Assembly: GCA_033856535.1 (NCBI GenBank)
Contig: JAWVEV010000054.1
Location: 1 to 16,636, forward strand
Direction: 5' to 3'
DNA length: 16,636 nucleotides
Source of the DNA: JAWVEV01 sp033856535
Lineage (GTDB): Bacteria > Actinomycetota > Thermoleophilia > Miltoncostaeales > Miltoncostaeaceae
The notes under the pieces were generated by a model. The model was not told where the DNA came from and searched no databases. It worked only from the letters and a program-made list of their open reading frames with translations. The translations under genes and the position numbers were made by a program. Numbering within the stretch: position 1 is the first letter of the stretch; every line of letters begins with the position of its first letter. This document shows positions 1-7,478 of the stretch, piece after piece.

Positions 1-176
1 TCGCCGGGAACGGACCTCGGGCCCGCCCGGCGCGCGCCCGCGGGCCCGACGCCCGCGAGGTCACGGTCGGTGTCGGCGGCATGCGCGTCTGGAGTCGGAC
101 TTCACCGGCACCGAGATTAGGCTCGCGGCATCCGATCTCCACCGGCCGCCGGGCCGGTGCCCGTCGAGAGGCGGCC
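1..176. other. Left-edge non-coding stretch upstream of the membrane protein
   Basis: I see no convincing gene here. The frame of the downstream membrane protein stays open back to an ATG at 81, but the extra 32 residues are Arg/Pro/Ser-rich and look like uncorrected GC-rich sequence. A TAnnnT hexamer at 118-123 (TAGGCT) could be a -10 element, though no good -35 lies at the right distance. The upstream neighbour is outside the window. Confidence 0.4.
166..171 (+). promoter_or_regulatory. Ribosome binding site selecting the GTG start at 177
   Basis: GAGAGG ends 5 bases before the GTG at 177. This favours GTG 177 over the upstream in-frame ATG at 81, which has no such element and would add an atypical basic N-terminus. 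Confidence 0.5.
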
Positions 177-1886
177 GTGAGCGCCGAGCAGACGACGCGC
201 GAGCAGGGTCCCACCGGGACGGGCGGCGCGGTCCCCGGGCGCGCGCCGGCGAGCCCGCGCATCGGGCCCGGGCTCGCCGACGGCCTCGCGCTGGCCGCGC
301 TGGTCGCCGTCTCGCTGGCGGCGTTTCTCGGCCGCCTGGGCTTCGCCTCGGACGACTGGGACTTCCTGCGGGCGATGACCTTCGCGCCGGAGCAATCGGT
401 GGCCGGCTCGTTCGAGGCCCTCGACGCGAACCCGAACATCCATCCGCGGCCGGTGCAGGCGCTGTACCAGGCGGTCCTGTTCGCGCTCTTCGGCGACCGC
501 CCGCTGGGCTACCACCTGGCCGGCGCGGCGCTGCTGCTGGCGGCCGTCCTGCTGCTCCACCTGGTCCTGCGCGAGCTCGGCGTCCCCCGGCTCATGGCCG
601 TCGCCGTGCCCGCGCTCTTCGCCGTCTTCCCGAGCTACGCCACGGACCGGCTCTGGTTCGCCGCCCACGGCTACCTGCTCGCGCTGGCCGCCTGCTTCCT
701 CAGCCTGTACGCCGGCCTGCGCGCCGTCCGTGCGACCGGGCCCCGGCGGTGGGCCTGGGCGGCACTCGCCCTGGCCGCGCTGCTGGTCAGCGCCCTCGGA
801 TACGAGATCGCGATCCCGTTCCTCGCGGCCGGCGTCCCGCTCGTGGCCTGGCGGGCGCGAGGACTCGGTCGCGGCCACGCGCTCGCGCTCGTCGCGCCGA
901 ACGTCGCGGCGCTCGCGGCGATCATGGCGTTCAAGCTGGCGGCCTCGCCGGGTGCCCATCTCTCCCAGAGCGTGCCCGAGCACCTGGCCCGCCTGTTCGG
1001 CGGCGCGGCCCTGGTGAGCTTCGGGAGCTACGGCGCCGGCCTGCCGCTGGCGGCCGGGTGGGCGCTCGGCGTCGCCGAGCCCGCCGGGATCGCGCTCACC
1101 TTGGCGGCGACGGGCGCCGCCTTCGCGTACCTCTGGCGCCTCCACGGCGCCGGCGAGGGGATCGGCCGGCGCGGATGGCTGCTGCTCGCGGCCGCCGGCG
1201 TCCCGGTCTTCCTGCTCGGCTACGCCGTGTTCCTGGCCACCTCGCGGTTCATCCTGACCAGCACCGGAATCGGCAACCGCTGGCAGGCCGCCGGCGCGGT
1301 CGGCGCGGCGATGGTGCTGGTCGGGCTGCTCGGCTGGCTCGCCGGCCTCGCACCGCCGCGCCTGCGCCGCGGCGCGACCAGCGGCCTGCTCGCGGTCGCG
1401 ATCGGCGCGTCGGTCCTGGTGGGCAACGGCCTCGGCGCCCAGTGGGTCGAGGCTCGGGAGGCGCGCGACGGGGCCGTCGCCGGCATCGCGAAGGCCCTGC
1501 CGTCGCCCGCGCCGGACACGACGGTGATCCTCGAGGGCGTCTGCCCCTACGTCGGGGCGGCCATCGTCGCGGACTCGGACTGGGACCTCGCCGGTGCCCT
1601 GCGGCTGCGCTATGGACGGCCGGACCTCCACGCCGACGTCGCGACGACCGGGCGCCTGAGCGTGGGAGAGTCGGGATTGGTCGGGCGCCACTACGGACGC
1701 GAGGTGCGGTACCCCTTCGGCCCGGCCCTGCTGGCCTACGACGGCGCGACCGGCGAGCTCACGCCGCTCGCCGACCGCGCGACGGCGCTCGCCGCCCTGG
1801 AGCCGACCGCATGCCCCTCCGGCGGCGAGGGGCGCGGCGTCCCCGTGTTGCCGCTGGACCGGCGGATCGGCGCCCTCGGCGGCTAG
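177..1886 (+). CDS. Polytopic membrane protein, GT-C glycosyltransferase-like
   Basis: Predicted 569-residue integral membrane protein. After a short polar N-terminus, a first hydrophobic helix (about residues 34-56) is followed by a loop with Asp-Asp-Trp at 59-61. Roughly ten more hydrophobic segments follow, then a soluble C-terminal part of about 110 residues. An acidic pair in the first outer loop and a His-Pro-Arg-Pro stretch in the same loop are typical of GT-C glycosyltransferases (the PMT/ArnT/DUF2079 kind), which use polyprenyl-phosphate sugars at the outer face of the membrane. I infer this from architecture only; donor and acceptor are unknown. The GTG start is chosen from its ribosome binding site. 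The gene stands alone and converges on the carboxylase operon, sharing a 4-base CTAG with the end of the biotin carboxylase gene. Alternative: a membrane protein of unknown function. Confidence 0.65.
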   Translation: MSAEQTTREQGPTGTGGAVPGRAPASPRIGPGLADGLALAALVAVSLAAFLGRLGFASDDWDFLRAMTFAPEQSVAGSFEALDANPNIHPRPVQALYQAVLFALFGDRPLGYHLAGAALLLAAVLLLHLVLRELGVPRLMAVAVPALFAVFPSYATDRLWFAAHGYLLALAACFLSLYAGLRAVRATGPRRWAWAALALAALLVSALGYEIAIPFLAAGVPLVAWRARGLGRGHALALVAPNVAALAAIMAFKLAASPGAHLSQSVPEHLARLFGGAALVSFGSYGAGLPLAAGWALGVAEPAGIALTLAATGAAFAYLWRLHGAGEGIGRRGWLLLAAAGVPVFLLGYAVFLATSRFILTSTGIGNRWQAAGAVGAAMVLVGLLGWLAGLAPPRLRRGATSGLLAVAIGASVLVGNGLGAQWVEAREARDGAVAGIAKALPSPAPDTTVILEGVCPYVGAAIVADSDWDLAGALRLRYGRPDLHADVATTGRLSVGESGLVGRHYGREVRYPFGPALLAYDGATGELTPLADRATALAALEPTACPSGGEGRGVPVLPLDRRIGALGG

Positions 1887-3673
1887 TCGACGATCGCCAC
1901 GACCTCGTCGGCCTTCACGGCCTGGCCGGCGGACACGTTCAGCTCCTTCACCGTGCCGGGTCGGTGGGCGGCCACCTCGTTCTCCATCTTCATGGCCTCG
2001 ACGACGCAGATGACGTCGCCGGCGGCGACCTCCTGGCCCACCTCGACCAGCACCCGCAGCACGGTGCCCTGCATCGGGGTGGCGACGGTGTCGGTGGCCC
2101 CGCCCTTCGCGGCGCCCCCGCCCGAGCCGCGCTTCTCGCGCTTCTTCTTGGCGCCGCCGCCGGCGCCGGCCGGGGCGGCCGCGGGGGCGTCCGACTCGGG
2201 GTAGCGCAGCAGCACCTCGAACCGGCGGCCGTCCACCTCGGCGGTGAAGCGGCGCTCGGCCAGGTCGCCCTCGTCGGGGGCCTCGTCGCCCGGGATCGCC
2301 GGCGCCGGCCCCTCGGGCGGCGGGATCGGCGTGGCCTCCTCGGCGAGCTTCGCCAGCTGGGCGTGGCAGGCGCCGCCGGCGATGAAGTCGTCCAGGGTCA
2401 GCAGCCAGCGGTGGAACGGGATCAGGGTGGCCGGCCCCTCGACCACGTACTCGTCCAGCGCGCGCAGCATGCGCCTGCGGGCGGTCTCGCGGTCGACGTT
2501 CCAGACGATCAGCTTGGCGACCATCGGGTCGTAGACCTCGGGGATGTCCGATCCGGCGCGTACGCCGGAGTCGACTCGGATGCCCGGGCCCGAGGGCTCG
2601 CGGTAGGCCGTGATGCGGGCCGGCGCCGGCAGGAAGCGCTTGCTGGCGTCCTCGGCGTTGATCCGGCACTCGAAGGCGTGCCCGCGCGGGCGGACGTCCT
2701 CCTGCGCGAGCCCGAGCGGCTCGCCGGCGGCGATCCGGACCTGCTCGCGCACCAGGTCCATGCCGGTGACCGCCTCGGTCACCGTGTGCTCCACCTGGAT
2801 CCGCGTGTTCATCTCGAGGAAGAAGAACTCCTCGCCCGAGACCAGGTACTCGAGCGTGCCGGCCGAGACGTAGCCGACGGCCTTGGCCGCCGTCACCGAG
2901 GCCTCGCCCATGCGCCGGCGCAGGCCCTCGGAGACCACCGGGCTCGGCGTCTCCTCGATCAGCTTCTGGTGGCGGCGCTGCACCGAGCAGTCGCGCTCGC
3001 CCAGCCAGACGCAGTCGCCGTGGGCGTCGGCCAGGATCTGGATCTCGACGTGGCGCGGCTCGGGGAGGTAGCGCTCGAGGTAGACCGCCGAGTCGGCGAA
3101 GAACTTCTCGCTCTCGCGCCGGGCGCCGTCGAAGGCGTCCTCCAGCCGGTCCGGCGTCAGCGCGACCCGGAAGCCCTTGCCGCCGCCGCCGGCCGCGGCC
3201 TTCACCGCGATCGGGTAGCCGATCTCCTCGGCGATCCCGCGCGCGTCCTCGACGGTCTCGACCGGCTCGGTCACGCCGGGCACGATCGGCACGCCGGCGG
3301 CCTTCATCAGCTCGCGGGCGCGGATCTTGCTGCCCATCGCGTCGATCGCCGAGGGCGGCGGCCCGATGAAGGTGACGCCCGCGTCGGCGCAGGCCTGGGC
3401 GAAGCCGGCGTTCTCGGCGAGGAAGCCGTACCCCGGATGGACCGCCTCGGCGCCGGTTCTCGCGACCACGTCGAGGATCGCCGGGATCTTGAGGTAGCTC
3501 TCGGCCGCCGGCGCGGGGCCGATCAGGTACGCCTCGTCGGCGTAGGCCGCGAAGAGCGCGTCGCGATCGGCCTCGCTGTAGACCGCCACCGACGCGATCC
3601 CCATCTCGCGCAGCGTCCGGAAGATCCGGACGGCGATCTCGCCCCGGTTCGCGACCAGCACCTTGGAGAACAC
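1883..3673 (-). CDS. pccA: Acyl-CoA (propionyl-CoA) carboxylase biotin carboxylase/biotin carrier subunit
   Basis: 596-residue fused alpha subunit. It carboxylates its own biotin using ATP and bicarbonate and passes the carboxyl group to the beta subunit encoded upstream. The biotin carboxylase domain opens with FSKVLVANRGEIAVRI, has the Gly-rich ATP-grasp loop AAAGGGGKGF, and carries the catalytic EMNTRIQVEHTVTE stretch. The last 80 or so residues are a biotinyl domain with EAMKMEN; Lys562 is the biotinylation site. A Pro/Ala and then Lys/Gly-rich linker joins the two. Length matches actinobacterial AccA3-type subunits (about 590-600). The GTG start directly abuts the accE stop (TAGGTG), with GGAGG ten bases upstream inside accE. 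Such alpha subunits often serve several carboxylases, so propionyl-CoA is inferred from the linked beta subunit. The stop codon overlaps the convergent membrane-protein gene. Confidence 0.95.
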   Translation of the reverse strand: MFSKVLVANRGEIAVRIFRTLREMGIASVAVYSEADRDALFAAYADEAYLIGPAPAAESYLKIPAILDVVARTGAEAVHPGYGFLAENAGFAQACADAGVTFIGPPPSAIDAMGSKIRARELMKAAGVPIVPGVTEPVETVEDARGIAEEIGYPIAVKAAAGGGGKGFRVALTPDRLEDAFDGARRESEKFFADSAVYLERYLPEPRHVEIQILADAHGDCVWLGERDCSVQRRHQKLIEETPSPVVSEGLRRRMGEASVTAAKAVGYVSAGTLEYLVSGEEFFFLEMNTRIQVEHTVTEAVTGMDLVREQVRIAAGEPLGLAQEDVRPRGHAFECRINAEDASKRFLPAPARITAYREPSGPGIRVDSGVRAGSDIPEVYDPMVAKLIVWNVDRETARRRMLRALDEYVVEGPATLIPFHRWLLTLDDFIAGGACHAQLAKLAEEATPIPPPEGPAPAIPGDEAPDEGDLAERRFTAEVDGRRFEVLLRYPESDAPAAAPAGAGGGAKKKREKRGSGGGAAKGGATDTVATPMQGTVLRVLVEVGQEVAAGDVICVVEAMKMENEVAAHRPGTVKELNVSAGQAVKADEVVAIVD

Positions 3674-3907
3674 CTAGGCCGTCCCTCCCCAGACCGGGCC
3701 GCTGTCCTTGGAGTGCGGCATCGACGCGACCGCCTCGAGCGCCGCCGCCCGTCGCCACTGGGAGCGGTAGGCCCAGGGCCGGGGATCCGGCGCGGCCGCC
3801 CGCGCCCGCTCGTCGTCGAGCACCGCCGTCAGCGCCGCCGCGAGCGCGGCGGCCTCCGCGCCGGCGGGCGCCCCGCCGGCCTCCACCGTGAGCCGCGGCG
3901 GGCTCAC
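3674..3907 (-). CDS. accE: Acyl-CoA carboxylase epsilon subunit
   Basis: 77-residue protein between the beta and alpha carboxylase genes. In actinobacteria this position is held by the small AccE/PccE subunit, which stabilises the alpha-beta complex and raises its activity. What is visible fits: an N-terminal beta-like stretch (PRLTVEAGG), an Ala-rich helix with EAAALAAALTAVLDD, and a C-terminal tail with WAYRSQWRR and a final GPVWGG. Family members are poorly conserved, so the call rests on size, Ala-rich helix, Trp-containing tail and location. The GTG start overlaps the pccB stop in a GTGA (3904-3907), so translation is coupled. The stop is followed at once by the pccA GTG, and the pccA ribosome binding site lies within this gene's last codons. 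Confidence 0.8.
   Translation of the reverse strand: MSPPRLTVEAGGAPAGAEAAALAAALTAVLDDERARAAAPDPRPWAYRSQWRRAAALEAVASMPHSKDSGPVWGGTA
3684..3688 (-). promoter_or_regulatory. Ribosome binding site for the biotin carboxylase subunit
   Basis: GGAGG on the minus strand, inside the 3' end of accE, ten bases before the GTG at 3673. It supports that start and coupled translation of accE and pccA. Confidence 0.6.
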
Positions 3908-5472
3908 AGGGGGATGTTCCCGTGCTTGCGCCGCGGCCGGGGCTCGCGCTTGGTGAGCGAGATCTCGAGGTTGCGGATCAGCCAGCCCCGGGTCTCCTCG
4001 GGGTCGATCACGTCGTCGATGTACCCGCGCTCGGCGGCGATGTACGGGTTCGCGAAGCGCTCCTTGTACTCGGCGATCAGCTCGGCGCGGCGGACGTCGG
4101 GGTCGACGCCGTTGCTGCCGGCGTCGGCGAGCTCCTTGCGGAAGACGATGTTGACCGCGCCCTCGGGGCCCATCACGGCCACCTCGGCGGTGGGCCAGGC
4201 GGCGTTGAAGTCGGCCCCGACGTGCTTGGAGCTCATGACGTCGTACGCGCCGCCGTAGGCCTTGCGCGTGATCACCGTGAGCTTCGGCACGGTGGCCTCG
4301 CTGTAGGCGTACAGCAGCTTCGCGCCGTGGAGGATGATCCCGCCGTACTCCTGCGTGGTCCCCGGCAGGAAGCCGGGCACGTCGACGAACGTGACCAGCG
4401 GGATGTTGAAGGCGTCGCAGAAGCGCACGAAGCGCGCGGCCTTGATCGAGGCGTCGATGTCGAGCACGCCGGCCAGGGCCCGCGGCTGGTTGCCCACGAC
4501 GCCCACGCTGTGCCCGGCCAGGCGCGCGAAGCCGACCACGATGTTCTGCGCGTAGAGCGGGGCGACCTCGAAGAAGTCGCCGTCGTCGACGATCAGCTCG
4601 ATCACGCGGGTCATGTCGTACGGCTTGGTGGGCGCGTCCGGAACGATCGTCGCCAGCTCGGGCTCGGCGCGGTCCGGCGGGTCGTCGGTGGCGACGTAGG
4701 GCGGCGCCTCGAGGTTGTTCTGGGGGATGAAGGAGATGAGCTCGCGCACCATCTCCAGGCAGTCCTCCTCGCTGTCGGCGGCGAACTGGCAGACGCCCGA
4801 GCGGGTGGCGTGGCTCTGCGCGCCGCCCAGCTCCTCCATGCTCACCTCCTCGCCGGTGACGGTCTTGATGACCTCCGGCCCGGTGATGAACATGTGGCTG
4901 GTCTCGCGGACCATGAAGATGAAGTCGGTGATCGCCGGGCTGTAGACCGCGCCGCCGGCGCAGGGGCCCATCACCACCGAGATCTGCGGGATGACCCCGC
5001 TGGCCTTCACGTTGCGGAAGAAGATGTCGGCGTAGCCGCCCAGGCTGACCACGCCCTCCTGGATGCGCGCGCCGCCCGAGTCGTTGATGCCGACCAGCGG
5101 GCAGCCCATGCGCAGGGCCAGGTCCATCACCTTCACGATCTTCTCGGCGAAGACCTCGCCCAGGCTGCCGCCGAAGACCGTGAAGTCCTGGCTGAAGACG
5201 AAGATCTTGCGGCCGTCGATCGTGCCATGGCCGGTGACCACGCCGTCGCCCCAGGGGCGGTTGTCCTCGAGGCCGAAGCCGTGGGCCCGGTGCCGGGTGA
5301 ACATGTCGAGCTCGACGAAGGAACCGGGGTCGAGCAGCAGCCCCAGCCGCTCGCGGGCGGTGAGCTTGCCCTTGGCGTGCTGGCGCTCGACCGCGGCGGC
5401 GCTGCCGGCGTGGAACGCCTCGTCGCGCAGGGCGCGGAGGCGCTCGCGCTTGTCCTCTTCGGGAGAGCTCAA
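3904..5472 (-). CDS. pccB: Propionyl-CoA carboxylase beta subunit (carboxyltransferase)
   Basis: 522-residue carboxyltransferase that moves the carboxyl group from biotin to an acyl-CoA. Crotonase-fold N- and C-halves are both present: GINDSGGARIQEGV and GPCAGGAVYSPA in the first, FVDVPGFLPGTTQEYGGI and RKAYGGAYDVMSSKH in the second. Asp411, in GGAYDVM, matches the residue known from Streptomyces PccB (Asp422) to select propionyl-CoA; acetyl-CoA-preferring enzymes have Ile or Cys there. The start is a TTG that overlaps the mutase stop as TTGA (5469-5472), with AAGGTGAAGG just upstream. Length suits the family (515-530). The frame is open far upstream, but that part is only the mutase gene read out of frame. 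It couples downstream to accE by GTGA. Substrate preference is inferred from one residue plus the linked mutase. Confidence 0.95.
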   Translation of the reverse strand: MSSPEEDKRERLRALRDEAFHAGSAAAVERQHAKGKLTARERLGLLLDPGSFVELDMFTRHRAHGFGLEDNRPWGDGVVTGHGTIDGRKIFVFSQDFTVFGGSLGEVFAEKIVKVMDLALRMGCPLVGINDSGGARIQEGVVSLGGYADIFFRNVKASGVIPQISVVMGPCAGGAVYSPAITDFIFMVRETSHMFITGPEVIKTVTGEEVSMEELGGAQSHATRSGVCQFAADSEEDCLEMVRELISFIPQNNLEAPPYVATDDPPDRAEPELATIVPDAPTKPYDMTRVIELIVDDGDFFEVAPLYAQNIVVGFARLAGHSVGVVGNQPRALAGVLDIDASIKAARFVRFCDAFNIPLVTFVDVPGFLPGTTQEYGGIILHGAKLLYAYSEATVPKLTVITRKAYGGAYDVMSSKHVGADFNAAWPTAEVAVMGPEGAVNIVFRKELADAGSNGVDPDVRRAELIAEYKERFANPYIAAERGYIDDVIDPEETRGWLIRNLEISLTKREPRPRRKHGNIPL

Positions 5473-7073
5473 CCCGCCTTCACCTTGTCGTATTCGCCGT
5501 ACTCCTCGCGCAGCACCCCGCACACCTCGCCCACGGTGCCCCCCAGGCGCAGGGCCTCTCGCATGGGGTAGAGCAGGTTTTCCGAGCCCCGCGACGCCTC
5601 GCGCACGGCGTCCAGCGCCGCCTGGACCTTCGCCCCGTCCCGCGAGTCCCGCAGCCGGGCCAGCCGCTCGACCTGGTCGCGCTCGATCCGGGGGTCGATC
5701 CGCTGGATCTCGACGGGCGCCTCCTCGTCCTCGCGGTAGACGTTGATGCCCACCACGTCGCGCTCGCCGGCGGTCACCTCCTGATGGTGCCGGTAGGCCG
5801 CGTCGGCGATCGCGTCGCGCATGAACTCGATGCACGCGACCGCCCCGCCCCGGCGGTCGATCTCCGCGATCAGGTCCCGTGCCCGGTCGCGCAGCTCGGC
5901 GGTGAGGTGCTCCACGTAGTAGCTCCCGCCGAGCGGGTCGACCGAGTCGCGGATGCCGGACTCGGCGGCGATCACCTGCTGGGTGCGCAGCGCGAGGCGG
6001 GCCGAGGTCTCGGTGGGCAGCGCCAGCGCCTCGTCGAAGCCGTTCGCGTGGACCGACTGCGCGCCGCCGAGCGCCGCCGCCAGCACCTGCACCGACACCC
6101 GCACCACGTTGTTCAGCGGCTGCTGCGCGGTGAGCGTCGAGCCGCCGGTCTGGGCGTGGAAGCGCAGCATCATCGCCCGCGGCTCGGTGGCCCCGAAGCG
6201 CTCGCGCATGATCTCGGCCCAGAGGGAGCGGGCGGCCCGGAACTTGGCCACCTCCTCCAGGAAGTTGTTGTGCGCGTTGAAGAAGAAGGAGAGGCGCCGG
6301 CCGAAGCGGTCCACCTCGAGGCCGGCCGCCACCGCCGCCTCGACGTAGGCGATGCCGTTGGCCAGCGTGAAGGCGACCTCCTGGACCGCGGTCGAGCCCG
6401 CCTCGCGGATGTGGTAGCCGCTGATGGAGATCGTGTTCCAGAGCGGCAGCTCGGCGTCGCAGTAGGCGAAGGTGTCGGTGGTGAGCCGCATCGACGCCTC
6501 GGGGGGGTAGATGTAGTTCCCCCGCGCGACGTACTCCTTCAGCACGTCGTTCTGGATCGTGCCGCGCAGCGCGGCCGGCGGGACGCCCTGCTCCTCGCCG
6601 ACCAGCTGGTAGAGCAGCAGCAGGACCGCCGCCGGCGCGTTGATGGTCATGCTGGTCGAGACCTGGTCCAGCGGGATGCCCTCGAACATGCGCCGCATGT
6701 CGTCCAGCGAGTCGATCGCCACGCCCACCCGGCCAACCTCGCCGGCCGAGAGCGGGTGGTCCGAGTCCAGCCCGAGCTGGGTGGGCAGGTCGAACGCGGT
6801 CGACAGGCCCGGCGCCCCGGCCTTCAGCAGATACTGGAAGCGGGCGTTGGTCTCCTCGGCGGTGGCGAAGCCGGCGTACTGGCGCATCGTCCACGGCCGG
6901 TCGCGGTACATCGTGGGATGGACGCCCCGGGTGTAGGGGTGCTCGCCGGCGTCCCCCAGGGTCTCGGCCAGGCGCAGCCCGGCCACCGACGCCTCGTCGT
7001 AGATCCGCTCGATGGGGATACCCGAATCGGTCGCGCGGTCGGCCCGCTCGGTCCCCGCGCCCCTGTCGCCCAC
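5469..7073 (-). CDS. Methylmalonyl-CoA mutase catalytic chain without the B12-binding domain
   Basis: 534-residue TIM-barrel chain of an acyl-CoA mutase, which rearranges (R)-methylmalonyl-CoA to succinyl-CoA with adenosylcobalamin. Key substrate residues are present: Tyr66 in RPWTMRQYAGF, Arg184 in QNDVLKEYVAR and His221 in SISGYHIREAG. They have the same spacing as Tyr89, Arg207 and His244 of the Propionibacterium enzyme. Isobutyryl-CoA mutase has Phe/Gln and 2-hydroxyisobutyryl-CoA mutase Ile at the first site, so methylmalonyl-CoA is the best call. The protein ends at YDKVKAG, with no DxHxxG cobalamin domain (about 130 residues), as in two-part archaeal-type mutases; the partner is not in this window. 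First gene of the operon. GTG 7073 is chosen because a -10-like TAGGTT lies 8 bases upstream; GTG 7091 is an alternative and would add 6 residues. Confidence 0.93.
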   Translation of the reverse strand: MGDRGAGTERADRATDSGIPIERIYDEASVAGLRLAETLGDAGEHPYTRGVHPTMYRDRPWTMRQYAGFATAEETNARFQYLLKAGAPGLSTAFDLPTQLGLDSDHPLSAGEVGRVGVAIDSLDDMRRMFEGIPLDQVSTSMTINAPAAVLLLLYQLVGEEQGVPPAALRGTIQNDVLKEYVARGNYIYPPEASMRLTTDTFAYCDAELPLWNTISISGYHIREAGSTAVQEVAFTLANGIAYVEAAVAAGLEVDRFGRRLSFFFNAHNNFLEEVAKFRAARSLWAEIMRERFGATEPRAMMLRFHAQTGGSTLTAQQPLNNVVRVSVQVLAAALGGAQSVHANGFDEALALPTETSARLALRTQQVIAAESGIRDSVDPLGGSYYVEHLTAELRDRARDLIAEIDRRGGAVACIEFMRDAIADAAYRHHQEVTAGERDVVGINVYREDEEAPVEIQRIDPRIERDQVERLARLRDSRDGAKVQAALDAVREASRGSENLLYPMREALRLGGTVGEVCGVLREEYGEYDKVKAG

Positions 7074-7081
7074 GACGCGGA

Positions 7082-7108
7082 AACCTAGCACCGGCCCCGG
7101 TTCGTCAG
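7082..7108 (-). promoter_or_regulatory. Candidate promoter of the mutase-carboxylase operon (leaderless)
   Basis: On the minus strand, TAGGTT (7082-7087) fits the actinobacterial -10 pattern TAnnnT, with a weak -35-like CTGACG at 7103-7108 (spacer 15, shorter than usual). Transcription would start at or next to GTG 7073, giving a leaderless mRNA. No good ribosome binding site precedes that GTG, which agrees with this reading. Confidence 0.4.
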
Positions 7109-7141
7109 GTGGGGTGCCAAACGCCCTGCCTCCGGGAGGCT

Positions 7142-7194
7142 CGGCGCGCGGCCGCGCCGATTGGCGCCGGCGCTGCCAATTGGCGCAGATCGGC
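7142..7194. promoter_or_regulatory. Palindrome-rich region, possible antitoxin operator
   Basis: A dense set of symmetric elements lies between the mutase promoter and the antitoxin relic. A 7-bp hairpin with 4-base loop occupies 7142-7159 (CGGCGCG/CGCGCCG). ATTGGCGC occurs twice in direct orientation (7160-7167 and 7179-7186). GCCAATTGGC at 7175-7184 is a perfect 10-bp palindrome, and GCCGAT (7156-7161) pairs with ATCGGC (7189-7194). Ribbon-helix-helix antitoxins bind such repeats upstream of their own genes, so an autoregulatory operator is a reasonable inference. It might also act on the divergent mutase promoter. Confidence 0.4.
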
Positions 7195-7220
7195 CCAGAC
7201 AGGGCCCTGCGACCGTCATC

Positions 7221-7453
7221 ATGGGCGCCGTGCCGATGATCCGGATCACGGGAGTGCCCGAAGAGGTCTACGCCCGGCTGCAATCCCAGTCAGCAGCGTG
7301 CGGGCAGTCCCTCAACGACTTCATGCTGGGGCGGCTGGCCGACATCGCACGGACGCCGACCGTCGCCAGCTGGCCGATCAGATCGCCCGGCACTCGCGCG
7401 ACGACGGGCCCAGAGTGCGCCCCCTCGTGCGCGACGACCGCGACCGGCGGTGA
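7221..7453 (+). pseudogene. Frameshifted VapB/FitA-like ribbon-helix-helix antitoxin relic
   Basis: From ATG 7221 (or 7236) the frame encodes MIRITGVPEEVYARLQSQ, then a stretch with CGQSLNDFMLGRLADIA and RTPTVA. This is the usual N-terminal strand and two helices of VapB/FitA-type antitoxins, ending in the common (R)TPT motif. At about 7365-7368 the family-like reading jumps to the -1 frame: QLADQIARHSRDDG and then RPLVRDDRDRR and a stop at 7451-7453. The latter is a normal antitoxin tail for binding a PIN toxin. One missing C near 7367 explains the break; no slippery heptamer is visible. The stop forms GTGA with a GTG at 7450, the usual vapB/vapC junction, but what follows encodes only a few non-PIN residues and runs into moaD. 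I read this as a decayed module that lost its toxin. A sequencing error could explain the frameshift but not the missing toxin. Confidence 0.72.
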
Positions 7454-7478
7454 TCGAGTCGCGCTCGTGGCCTAACAT
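7450..7478 (+). promoter_or_regulatory. Candidate moaD promoter, leaderless
   Basis: TAACAT at 7473-7478 fits TAnnnT, with GTGATC at 7450-7455 as a partial -35 (3 of 6 matches to TTGACA) and a 17-base spacer. The start point would fall at about 7485-7486, on the moaD ATG, and there is no clear ribosome binding site before that ATG. The -35 would lie on the leftover vapB/vapC junction. Confidence 0.45.

Noticed and set aside
117..3758. Very long minus-strand open frame (1213 codons)
   Set aside because: Out-of-frame reading of pccA and antisense of the membrane-protein gene, with low-complexity Arg/Gly composition.
749..4258. Very long plus-strand open frame (1169 codons)
   Set aside because: Arg/Gly/Pro-rich translation with no family features. 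It runs through the membrane-protein gene and antisense to the clearly real carboxylase genes; it is a by-product of high GC.
5473..6894. N-terminal extension of the pccB frame to 996 residues
   Set aside because: The added part is the mutase gene in the wrong frame. Family-like sequence begins right at TTG 5472.
7074..7283. N-terminal extension of the mutase to an upstream ATG at 7283
   Set aside because: The extra residues are Arg/Pro-rich and run antisense through the operator and antitoxin relic. The family N-terminus begins near 7073.
7361..7370. Programmed -1 frameshift in the antitoxin relic
   Set aside because: No slippery heptamer or downstream pseudoknot is visible at the break, so a one-base deletion or a sequence error is simpler.
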